Shown piece by piece: positions 33,086 through 40,877 of a DNA stretch of 64,000 bases. The DNA comes from Meridianimarinicoccus zhengii (lineage in GTDB: Bacteria; Pseudomonadota; Alphaproteobacteria; Rhodobacterales; Rhodobacteraceae). The stretch lies in the NCBI RefSeq assembly GCF_003254465.1, contig NZ_QDFI01000008.1, positions 34,061 through 98,060 on the forward strand, in the 5' to 3' direction. The first letter of the stretch is position 1. Each line of letters starts with the position of its first letter. Under the pieces are notes generated by a model. The model had not been told where the DNA came from. It saw nothing but the letters and a program-made list of their open reading frames with translations, and ran no database searches. The translations under genes and the position numbers were made by a program.

Positions 33086-34078
33086 TCACCAGGTCGGGCG
33101 GTCGAATTCCGTCACGTTGTCGGGCGTCACCTTCGGCGTTTCGATGCCCTGCAGGTCGGGCACGTCGATACCGTTGGCGACCTTGACAGCCGTCTGGATC
33201 GCGAGGATCGCGTCGTCTATGGGCGATTGCTTGTTCGACCCGCTGTGCCAGCCCGCCTGCATCGCATCCCAGCCTTCGCCGAACTGGTTGCAGGTCACGA
33301 CCTTCACCTCGCCCGGTTCCTTGCCCGCGCCCTGAAGCGCCGAGATCACGCCCAGCCCCATGCCGTCGTCGAAGGCATAGACCCCGTCGATATCGTCGCC
33401 GTAACGGGTCAGGAAGGTTTCCATCACGGTCTGGGCCTTTTCGCGGTTCCATTCCGCCGTCTGGCTGTCGAGGATCGTGACCCCCGGATAGCCGTCCGCG
33501 ATCTTGTCGAGAAAGCAGTTCTTGCGCAGGATCGACACGCTGTAGCCCGGCGTGCCCTCGACCACCACGATATTGCCGGACCCGTCCAGCGAGTCGCCCA
33601 GCATTTCGGCGGCCTGTTCGGCCTGCGCGCAGTCGTCGGGGCCGGTATGACCTTCGATGTAGCGCCGCCCGGCTTCGCCGATGGGCGAATTCGAGGTCAC
33701 CACCGGGATGCCCGACCGCGATGCGGCCCTGATCGCCGGGATCAGCGCGTTCTGCGAGGTCGGCCAGACCACGATGGCATCCATGTTCTGGGACACCATG
33801 TCCTGGATCTGGTTGAACTGGGTCGCCGGGTCGCCCTGCGGGTCCATCACGGTCGCGTCGAGCCCAAGCTCGGCCGAATAGGCTTCGGCGGTTTCGGCAT
33901 ATTTCGCCTGATAGGCGTTGGAGCCGGGATAGAGCACGGTGATCCCGATCCGGGTTTCCGACAGCGGCTTCTGCAGCGGTCCGCCCAGCCAGTCCGGCGC
34001 ATCCTGCGCCGCGGCAGCCGTGCCCAGTGCCATCAGCGCGCAGGCCAGCGTCGCCATCGGCGTTATTGGTCGTGTCAT
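33086..34078 (-). CDS. Ribose-type (CUT2) sugar ABC substrate-binding protein, module B
   Basis: The 330-residue protein has a signal peptide (residues 1-24, ending GTAAAAQ) and an RbsB-like type I binding domain (DAIVVWPTSQNALIPAIRAA, GVYAFDDGMGLGVISALQ). It has an internal cysteine pair (DDCAQAE and KNCFLDK) that the module A protein lacks at these positions. It is encoded on the opposite strand from its presumed permeases, 266 bases away across a shared promoter region, and has its own terminator. This allows separate expression of the binding protein. The ligand is unknown. Confidence 0.9.
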   Translation of the reverse strand: MTRPITPMATLACALMALGTAAAAQDAPDWLGGPLQKPLSETRIGITVLYPGSNAYQAKYAETAEAYSAELGLDATVMDPQGDPATQFNQIQDMVSQNMDAIVVWPTSQNALIPAIRAASRSGIPVVTSNSPIGEAGRRYIEGHTGPDDCAQAEQAAEMLGDSLDGSGNIVVVEGTPGYSVSILRKNCFLDKIADGYPGVTILDSQTAEWNREKAQTVMETFLTRYGDDIDGVYAFDDGMGLGVISALQGAGKEPGEVKVVTCNQFGEGWDAMQAGWHSGSNKQSPIDDAILAIQTAVKVANGIDVPDLQGIETPKVTPDNVTEFDRPTW

Positions 34079-34180
34079 GTGAGTATCCTCCCGTTTTCTG
34101 GCGGTGTCCCGGCCGTTCGTGCCGGGTTCGCCACCTGTGTCCCATCATTCCGCTGCGGCACGGGGGAACAACGGCGATGA

Positions 34181-34193
34181 TGTCCAGATCTGA
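34181..34193. promoter_or_regulatory. Candidate operator TGTCCAGATCTGA, copy 1
   Basis: The 13-mer lies in the divergent space between the module B binding protein and permease genes and is identical to the copy at 40757-40769 next to the second HTH-SBP regulator. The core CAGATCTG is a perfect palindrome. A shared site in these two promoters suggests one regulator controls both. Confidence 0.55.
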
Positions 34194-34344
34194 TTTTCGG
34201 GCAACCCGCCTGCTCGCGCGGCGGGGGTCGGTCCGTTCGGTGGCCCTTTGCGACCGGATCGCGGCGCGTTCGTCCATTCTGGATGCAATGCGGCTCGCAC
34301 CCGGGCACGGACCCCCGTTAGCGTGGCGAAGGGGAGGACACGAC

Positions 34345-35298
34345 ATGACGATTGACTGGCAACAGGCGTTGCGGCGGCACGGGCTGATCGCGGCCTTCGG
34401 GCTGTTTCTCGCCGCGGTCGCGGTCGGGGCAGAGGGGTTCCTGACGCTCGGCAACATCCTCGACGTGCTCCGTCAGGTGTCGATTACCGGGACCATCGCG
34501 CTTGGCGTGACCTTCGTGGTGGTGACCGGGCGGCTCGACCTGTCGGTCGGATCCATGCTGACGCTGCTGACCGTGATCGTCGTGGACCAGCACAACGCGG
34601 TGGGACCCTTCGGCGCGATCGCGCTGACGCTGCTCGCGGGGCTGGGGATCGGCGCGGTGAACGGTGTGCTTGTGGGGCTGTTCCGGCTCAACGCGCTGAT
34701 CGTGACGCTGGCGATGCTGTCACTGCTGCAAGGCGTGACGCTCTGGTATTCCGGCGGGTCCAACGTGAACGTCGCGGGGGCGGGCGAGACATGGTTCGCC
34801 GTCTTTGGGCGTGGCAGCCTGCTGGGCGTGCCGGTGCCGGTGCTGATTTTCCTCGGCGGGGCCGTCGTGGCGAGTTTCTTTCTCAAGCGCACGACGTTCG
34901 GGCGGGCGGTCCACGCGGTCGGCGGCAACGAGACCGCGAGCCGATTTTCCGGCATCGCCACCGCGCGCACGGTCGCCGCGGCCTATGTCGTGTCGGGGCT
35001 GGCCACGGCCATCGCCGCGATCATCATGGGCAGCCGGGTGATGGGCGCGCAGAACACCATCGGGCAGGGCTATGAATTGACGGTGCTGGCGGGGATCATC
35101 CTGGGCGGCACGTCGCTGATGGGCGGTTCGGGCAGTATCTGGCGCACGGTCATCGGCATCACCATGCTCGGGTTCATCCAGAACGGATTGCTGCTGCTGG
35201 GCTTCGAATACTATGTGCAATGGCTTGTCAGTTGGGTCGTCATCATCGCGGCGGTCTGGCTCGATCTCGCGGCCAAGCGCGGGCGGGTGCTGGCATGA
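34345..35298 (+). CDS. Ribose-type ABC permease 1, module B
   Basis: The 317-residue permease has the CUT2 signature VVVTGRLDLSVGSMLTLLT and the ILGGTSLMGGSGSIWRT block, and is a clear paralog of the module A permease at 27866. The ATG at 34345 has GGGGAGG upstream; the frame is open further 5' but not homologous there. It overlaps the next permease by four bases. Confidence 0.9.
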   Translation: MTIDWQQALRRHGLIAAFGLFLAAVAVGAEGFLTLGNILDVLRQVSITGTIALGVTFVVVTGRLDLSVGSMLTLLTVIVVDQHNAVGPFGAIALTLLAGLGIGAVNGVLVGLFRLNALIVTLAMLSLLQGVTLWYSGGSNVNVAGAGETWFAVFGRGSLLGVPVPVLIFLGGAVVASFFLKRTTFGRAVHAVGGNETASRFSGIATARTVAAAYVVSGLATAIAAIIMGSRVMGAQNTIGQGYELTVLAGIILGGTSLMGGSGSIWRTVIGITMLGFIQNGLLLLGFEYYVQWLVSWVVIIAAVWLDLAAKRGRVLA

Positions 35299-36260
35299 CC
35301 GCGCTGACATCCCGCATGCGCGGCACCACGGCGGACTGGCTGCTGCGCAACCATATCTGGCTGTTCCTCGCGCTGGCCGTGGCGGTGTTTTCCATGGCGA
35401 GCCCGTATTTCCTGACGGTGAACAACCTCGGCAACGTGCTGACGCAGGCGGCGTTCATCGGCATCCTCGCGGTGGGCATGACCATGGTCATGATCAACGG
35501 CGAGATTGACCTGTCCGTGGGTGCGACCCTCGCGCTTGCCTCGGCCCTCGCGATCGGGCTGCAACCGGCCATCGGTGTCTGGCCCGCCGTCTTTGTGGGC
35601 TTTCTGTCGGGTGTGGCGCTTGGCGCGCTGAACGGCACGCTGGTGGCGCTGTCGGGGATGCATTCCTTCATCGTCACGCTGGGTGGGCTGATCGGCATCC
35701 GCGGGCTGGTGTTCGTCTACACGGGCGAAGAGGCGCTGATGGTCGAGGATTTCGCCTATACCGACATCCCCGAGGTCTATCTCGGGCCGCTTTCGCTGAC
35801 GGCGATGATCTTCCTCGCGCTCGCGGCGCTGTTCCAGTGGGTGCTGACAAGCACCCGGCATGGGCGCGAAACCTACGCCGTGGGCGACAACATCGCCGCC
35901 GCCCATGACGCTGGCATCCGCATTAAGCGGCACAAGATCATCAATTTCACCATCTGCGGCGCGCTCGCGGCCATCGCGGGGATCCTGCTGTCCATGCGGC
36001 TCGGTACTGCCGAACCCAACGCGGGCCGGATATGGGAGCTGTGGACGATCATCGCCGTGGTGCTTGGCGGCACGCGGCTGGCGGGCGGCTATGGCAGCAT
36101 GTGGATGACCGTCGGTGGTATCCTGACGCTGGCCGTGCTGCGCAACGGACTGCGGCTGCTGAACACTCCGAATTACGTGGAACTGATGGTGATGGGATCG
36201 GTGCTGATCCTTGCCCTCGGGCTGGATCGCGTGCTCGCCGCGCGCAAGGGGGCCGCATGA
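35295..36260 (+). CDS. Ribose-type ABC permease 2, module B
   Basis: The 321-residue permease shows MTMVMINGEIDLSVGATLAL, SFIVTLGGLIGIRGLVFVYT and VVLGGTRLAGGYGSMWMT, matching the second module A permease. It overlaps both its neighbours by four bases (ATGA), so three transport subunits are translated as one block. Confidence 0.9.
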   Translation: MTALTSRMRGTTADWLLRNHIWLFLALAVAVFSMASPYFLTVNNLGNVLTQAAFIGILAVGMTMVMINGEIDLSVGATLALASALAIGLQPAIGVWPAVFVGFLSGVALGALNGTLVALSGMHSFIVTLGGLIGIRGLVFVYTGEEALMVEDFAYTDIPEVYLGPLSLTAMIFLALAALFQWVLTSTRHGRETYAVGDNIAAAHDAGIRIKRHKIINFTICGALAAIAGILLSMRLGTAEPNAGRIWELWTIIAVVLGGTRLAGGYGSMWMTVGGILTLAVLRNGLRLLNTPNYVELMVMGSVLILALGLDRVLAARKGAA

Positions 36261-37774
36261 CCGACGTGATCCTGTCCGTTGCGGGCATCACCAAGACATT
36301 CCCCGGCGTGCGCGCGCTCGCCGATGTCAGCTTCGACGTGCGCGCGGGCGAGGTCCACGCGCTGATGGGCGAGAACGGCGCGGGCAAGTCCACCCTGATG
36401 AAGGTGCTCGCGGGGCTCTACAAGCCGGACGCGGGAACGATCACCCTGCGTGACGAACCCGTCACGATCACCTCGCCGCTCGTGGCGCGGGAAAAGGGCA
36501 TCCTGCTGATACACCAGGAACTGTCGCTCTCGCCCGAACTGTCGGTGGCCGAGAACATCTATCTTGGCGCGTGGCCCACCAACGCGCTGGGGATGCTGAA
36601 CAAGCGCAAGCTGCGTGCCGATGCGAAGGCGGCGCTTGACGCGCTGGGATGCGATTTCGGCCCCGATGTGCGGGTCGGCACGCTATCCATCGCGCGCCAG
36701 CAGATGGTGGAGATCGCCCGCGCGCAGGCGTTCAACGCCGACGTGGTGATCTTCGATGAACCGACCGCATCGCTGACGGATGGGGAGCGGCGGCAATTGT
36801 TCGCCACGATCGCGCGGCTGAAATCCGCCGGGGTCGGGATCGTCTATATCAGCCACAAGATGGACGAGATCTTCGAGATCACGGACCGCATCACCGTGCT
36901 GCGCGACGGGCAGGTGCAGGGCACCCGCATCACCGCCGACACCGATCTGGCGGGCATCACGCGCATGATGATCGGGCGGGATCTGGCCAGCTATTTCCAT
37001 CGCGCGCGCGAAGATTTCCGCGACGAGGTGCTGCGGGTGGAGGGGCTGACCCATGCAAGTCTGTTCTCGGGCGTGGACCTGTCGGTGCGCGCGGGCGAGG
37101 TTCTGGGGCTTTACGGGCTTGTCGGCGCGGGGCGCTCGGAACTGGTGGAAACGATCTTCGGTCTGCGCCATGCCGATGCCGGGCGGCTGATCTGGAAGGG
37201 GCAGGAGATCCCGTTCCCGACACCCCGGCAGGCCGTGGACCTTGGCATGGCGCTGGTGCCGGAATCGCGCAAGGAACAGGGGCTTGTGCTGGGCATGGGC
37301 GGGCGTGAGAACGTCACGCTGCCGCATCTCGCGATGTTCTCAAGCGCGGGTGTCATGGACCGGGGGCGGGAGCGCGAGGTGTTCGACACATACCGCGATA
37401 TTCTCGACATCAAGACGACCGGGCCGGAACAGCCCGTGGAAAAGCTGTCGGGGGGCAACCAGCAGAAATTCGTGCTCGCCAAGTGGCTGTGTGCCGCGCC
37501 ATCGCTCATCATCCTCGATGAACCCACGCGCGGGATCGACGTGGGGTCGAAATCGGCCATTCACGAACTGATCGCGAAACTGGCCGAGGATGGGCTGGCG
37601 GTGATCGTCATCAGCTCGGAAATGCCCGAGGTGCTGGGCGTCAGCCACCGCATCCTGACCATGACCGAAGGCCGCATCAGCGGCAGCTTCACCGGCGACG
37701 GGATGACCGAACAGGCCCTTATCGACGCCGTATCGCAACCGGCCAATCGCGCCGTTCAGGAGGACATCGCATGA
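36257..37774 (+). CDS. Ribose-type ABC ATPase with two nucleotide-binding domains, module B
   Basis: The 505-residue protein has Walker A GENGAGKST, Walker B VVIFDEPTAS, the degenerate second-site GLVGAGRSE, LSGGNQQKFVLAKWL and LIILDEPTRGIDVGSKSAI. It is the same length as the module A ATPase and has long identical stretches with it, which points to duplication of an ancestral transporter. It overlaps the Gfo/Idh gene by four bases. Confidence 0.92.
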   Translation: MTDVILSVAGITKTFPGVRALADVSFDVRAGEVHALMGENGAGKSTLMKVLAGLYKPDAGTITLRDEPVTITSPLVAREKGILLIHQELSLSPELSVAENIYLGAWPTNALGMLNKRKLRADAKAALDALGCDFGPDVRVGTLSIARQQMVEIARAQAFNADVVIFDEPTASLTDGERRQLFATIARLKSAGVGIVYISHKMDEIFEITDRITVLRDGQVQGTRITADTDLAGITRMMIGRDLASYFHRAREDFRDEVLRVEGLTHASLFSGVDLSVRAGEVLGLYGLVGAGRSELVETIFGLRHADAGRLIWKGQEIPFPTPRQAVDLGMALVPESRKEQGLVLGMGGRENVTLPHLAMFSSAGVMDRGREREVFDTYRDILDIKTTGPEQPVEKLSGGNQQKFVLAKWLCAAPSLIILDEPTRGIDVGSKSAIHELIAKLAEDGLAVIVISSEMPEVLGVSHRILTMTEGRISGSFTGDGMTEQALIDAVSQPANRAVQEDIA

Positions 37775-38898
37775 CCAGCAAACCCGAAATCGGCATCGGC
37801 CTTGTCGGGGCCGGGTTCATGGGGCGCTGCCACGCCAACGCGTTCCGCAGCGTCGGCGGGCTGTTCGACGTGCCGATCCTGCCGCGCGCCGAGATGCTGG
37901 CGGACGTGTCCGAGGACGCTGCGCGCCGCAATGCCGCCGCGCTCGGGTTCGCGCGGCACACGTCGGACTGGCGCGATCTCGTGGCCGATCCGGGCGTGGG
38001 GATCGTGGCCGTCACGGCCCCCAACGTGCTGCACGAACCCATCGTGCTGGCCGCCGTGGACGCGGGCAAGGCCGTCTATTGCGAAAAGCCGCTGTCGGTC
38101 ACGGCGCAATCGGCCCGGCGCATGATGGATGCGGCCGAGGGCGCGGGCGTCACGACGCTCGTGGGGTTCAACTTCCTGCGCAACCCGATGATCCGGCTGG
38201 CGCGCGACATGATCGCGGGCGGCGAGATCGGGCGCATCACCGGCTTTCGCGGGCGGCACGCGGAAAACTACATGGCCGATCCGGCGGCACCCCATTCGTT
38301 CCGCACCGACCCGCAGGGCGGGGGCGCGCTCGCGGATATCGGCAGCCATATCATTTCGCTCGCCCGGTTCCTGCTCGGGCCGATCACCGAGGTGAGCGCC
38401 GATTGCCAGACCCTGCATCCCATGCGTCCGGTCCGGGCTGGCGAGACCGAGACCGCGCCGGTGGAGGTGGATGACATGACCCATGCGCTGGTGCGCTTCG
38501 ACAGCGGCGCGGCAGGCAGCCTGGAGGCGAACTGGGCCGCCACGGGCCGCACGATGGAATTGTCCTTCGAGATCTCGGGCGAGAAAGGCGCGATTGCCTT
38601 CACGCAGGAGCGGATGAACGAACTGCATGTGTGGTCCGGTGTGCCGGGGCGGCAGGGCTTCACCAAGATCGAGGCAGGACCCGCGCATCCGCCCTATGGC
38701 GCGTTCTGCCCGGCCCCCGGTCACGGGCTGGGGTTCAACGACCTGAAGGTGATCGAGGTCGCGGAACTGCTGAATGCGGTGGGCGGCGGCCCCGCCGTCT
38801 TCCCCGATTTCCGTGAGGCCGTCGCGGTGCAGGAAACCGTGGAGGCCATGCAGCGGTCGTCGGCAGAGCGGTCCTGGATGCGGGTCGACCTGCCCTGA
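37771..38898 (+). CDS. Gfo/Idh/MocA family oxidoreductase, module B
   Basis: The 375-residue enzyme has an N-terminal nucleotide domain (GLVGAGFMGRCH) and the family motif CEKPLS with its conserved lysine near 107. The substrate domain carries GGGALADIGSHIISLARFLLG, including the catalytic-type Asp and His. Such enzymes oxidise a sugar or inositol hydroxyl to a keto group with NAD(P). Being translationally coupled to the ATPase gene, it likely acts first on the imported compound. Inositol-like or glycoside-like substrates are candidates. Confidence 0.88.
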   Translation: MTSKPEIGIGLVGAGFMGRCHANAFRSVGGLFDVPILPRAEMLADVSEDAARRNAAALGFARHTSDWRDLVADPGVGIVAVTAPNVLHEPIVLAAVDAGKAVYCEKPLSVTAQSARRMMDAAEGAGVTTLVGFNFLRNPMIRLARDMIAGGEIGRITGFRGRHAENYMADPAAPHSFRTDPQGGGALADIGSHIISLARFLLGPITEVSADCQTLHPMRPVRAGETETAPVEVDDMTHALVRFDSGAAGSLEANWAATGRTMELSFEISGEKGAIAFTQERMNELHVWSGVPGRQGFTKIEAGPAHPPYGAFCPAPGHGLGFNDLKVIEVAELLNAVGGGPAVFPDFREAVAVQETVEAMQRSSAERSWMRVDLP

Positions 38899-38905
38899 CA
38901 CGGCC

Positions 38906-38935
38906 GCGGCTGGCCCGGCTTGACCGGGCCGCCGC
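38906..38935 (+). terminator. Hairpin at the end of the module B transporter operon
   Basis: GCGGC-T-GGCCCGG pairs with CCGGGCC-GCCGC around a five-base loop, twelve pairs with one bulge, eight bases after the Gfo/Idh stop. No T-run follows. It lies between convergent genes and may serve both. Confidence 0.5.
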
Positions 38936-38987
38936 GTGCGTGGGCAACGGCCGGATCGAGGGCAGGCGGTTGGCGCGGGCGGGCGGT

Positions 38988-40691
38988 TCAGTACCGCCCC
39001 GCCGCGCGCATCAGGGCATCCACCCGGTTCTGCGCCGCGGCGAGCGCATCGGGGATGGTGGCGTCGCCCGTCAGCATCCGGTGGATCTCCACCCCCAGCA
39101 CGTCGAGGATGCCCTGGAATTCCGGCACCGGCGGCCGTGGCCAGATCTGCAACTCGCCGCGTTTCTCCATCGCGTCCACCCGGCTGATGACGCGGCTCAT
39201 GGCCTGCACCTCCGGGTCGGCGGAGGTGGAAAAGCGCGGGCTCGTCAGGTTGCCGTTCTGGACATACCATTTCATCATCTCGGGACGGTTCAGGTATTCC
39301 ATCACCTTCCACGCCCGCGCCGTGCGCGGCGTATCGAGCCCCGCAGGCAGTGCCAGCGAGAAACCCCCGATGGGCGACACGGGCCGCGCGCCCGCCCCCG
39401 ACGGATGCGCCACGCAATCCACCCGGCCATGGGCGCGTGCCGTTTCGTCCAGCTCGAACGCCGCCGCGCGGATCGTCCAGCCATAGCACATGGCGGCCTG
39501 ACCCGCGGCGAAGACGGCGATCTGCCGATCCCAGTTGCATTTCAGGCTGTCGCGGTGGCTGTAATCCAGCAATTCGCGCAGGAAATGCGCGCAGGCATGC
39601 CCGGCCTCGGTATCGATCATGGGGCGGAAATGCGCGCCCTCGATCCTGTCGGTGTCGAAATCCGGGCCCAGCGGTGCCAGGTCGATGACCGGCTGGCCGA
39701 AATCCGCCAGCGTCTGCACGAAGGTATGGGCGACCGGGATGCCGCGCCCGTAATTCATCACGATCCCCGACAGGTCGCGGGCCGACCGGTGCAGGGTGCG
39801 CGCCGCGAACAGCACGTCATCGGTGGAGGTTGGCTGGCCCAGCCCGGCCTCGGCGAACAGATCGGTGCGATAGAACAACACCTCGGGCGTGGGCTGCACG
39901 GGCAGGCCGAACTGCCGCCCGCCATAGGCCGATCCTTTCCACGCCGCCGAATGGAAATCCGAACTGGCATAGCGTTCGGCGGCGATGATGTCGTCGAGTG
40001 GCTGGATGATCCCTTCGCTTGCGAGTTGCCCGATCCACGGAAGGTCCACCGCGATCAGGTCATAGGCGGAATTGCTGCGCGCATGGTTGTCCATGATTTC
40101 GCGGTGCAGCGCGTCGAGCGGCAGGGTCACGACCTCGACATGGGTGCCGCACAGCTCGTTCAGGTTGGACGAGAAATCGCTGAGCGTCTTGAAGGTCGGG
40201 TCCACCGGCGACAGGATGCGTACCCGTTTGTCGAAGCCGACGCCCACCCGCATCGCCGCCGGGTAGGACAGGATGCGCGAGGCCATGTAGTAGCCGCCGA
40301 AATAGAAATCGTCCATCCCGTCGCCGCCCGACGAGAAGCCGAAGGTCTGGCCGACCAGTGCCTTGAGTTGCAGCGCGTAGGCTTCGAACTCGGCCACCAG
40401 CTTGCGCGTGGGGTGCAGCGAGAACGACTTGCCCGACACCGACCTTGGCCGCCGCAGCAGGTAGCCTTCGTCGATCAGGTCGGTGATCCGCCGCATCGCG
40501 GTGCCATACGGCACGCCCGCGGCACTGGCCGCCGACGTGATCGTCAGCAGCCGCCCGTCGAGATGCCGTTGCATCGCATAGGAGATGATGTTCCAGCGTG
40601 CATCCGTTCTGGACAGGGCGGTGCGGCTTTCGGCGATGCCGCGCGCCTTGTCCACGAAACTCAGGATACGCAGCATTTCCTCGCGTGTCAT
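38988..40691 (-). CDS. Winged HTH fused to family-1 solute-binding domain, paralog in module B
   Basis: The 567-residue protein starts directly with helices and a winged helix-turn-helix (about 35-95; ITSAASAAGVPYGTAMRRIT is the core). It then shares the SGKSFSLHP and FYFGGYYMAS joints with the paralog at 24696-26528. A family-1 solute-binding domain follows from about 152 (YDLIAVDLPWIGQLASEGII, VLFYRTDLFAEAGL). There is no signal peptide or membrane segment. I infer a cytoplasmic one-component regulator of module B. It is divergent from the GMC oxidoreductase gene, and the shared 13-mer lies between them. Standard annotation would misname it an extracellular binding protein. Confidence 0.8.
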   Translation of the reverse strand: MTREEMLRILSFVDKARGIAESRTALSRTDARWNIISYAMQRHLDGRLLTITSAASAAGVPYGTAMRRITDLIDEGYLLRRPRSVSGKSFSLHPTRKLVAEFEAYALQLKALVGQTFGFSSGGDGMDDFYFGGYYMASRILSYPAAMRVGVGFDKRVRILSPVDPTFKTLSDFSSNLNELCGTHVEVVTLPLDALHREIMDNHARSNSAYDLIAVDLPWIGQLASEGIIQPLDDIIAAERYASSDFHSAAWKGSAYGGRQFGLPVQPTPEVLFYRTDLFAEAGLGQPTSTDDVLFAARTLHRSARDLSGIVMNYGRGIPVAHTFVQTLADFGQPVIDLAPLGPDFDTDRIEGAHFRPMIDTEAGHACAHFLRELLDYSHRDSLKCNWDRQIAVFAAGQAAMCYGWTIRAAAFELDETARAHGRVDCVAHPSGAGARPVSPIGGFSLALPAGLDTPRTARAWKVMEYLNRPEMMKWYVQNGNLTSPRFSTSADPEVQAMSRVISRVDAMEKRGELQIWPRPPVPEFQGILDVLGVEIHRMLTGDATIPDALAAAQNRVDALMRAAGRY

Positions 40692-40756
40692 GATGTGCCT
40701 CCCCCTGCGCGGCGTTCAGCGATACCCGGACCCGTGGCCCGGGTGAAACCGAAACC

Positions 40757-40769
40757 TGTCCAGATCTGA
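40757..40769. promoter_or_regulatory. Candidate operator TGTCCAGATCTGA, copy 2
   Basis: This copy lies between the second HTH-SBP gene (start 66 bases away) and the GMC oxidoreductase gene (109 bases away). Here the site extends to TGTCCAGATCTGACA, a near-palindrome with TGTC and GACA ends. The identity with copy 1 makes a chance match unlikely. Confidence 0.6.
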
Positions 40770-40829
40770 CATTTCCGCCGTTATGGCGGGGCGCCGGGTG
40801 TGAAACCCTGCCATCAAGGCGGTGCGCAG

Positions 40830-40847
40830 GCCGGGTGCAGACCCGGC
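40830..40847. repeat. Short GC hairpin upstream of the GMC gene
   Basis: GCCGGGT-GCAG-ACCCGGC is a perfect seven-base stem with a four-base loop, 30 bases before the GMC start codon. In the transcript it would lie in the leader. It may be a repeat element or a leader structure; no T-run follows. Confidence 0.4.
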
Positions 40848-40877
40848 GCTACAAGACGCCGCGAAGGGAGGACCGGA

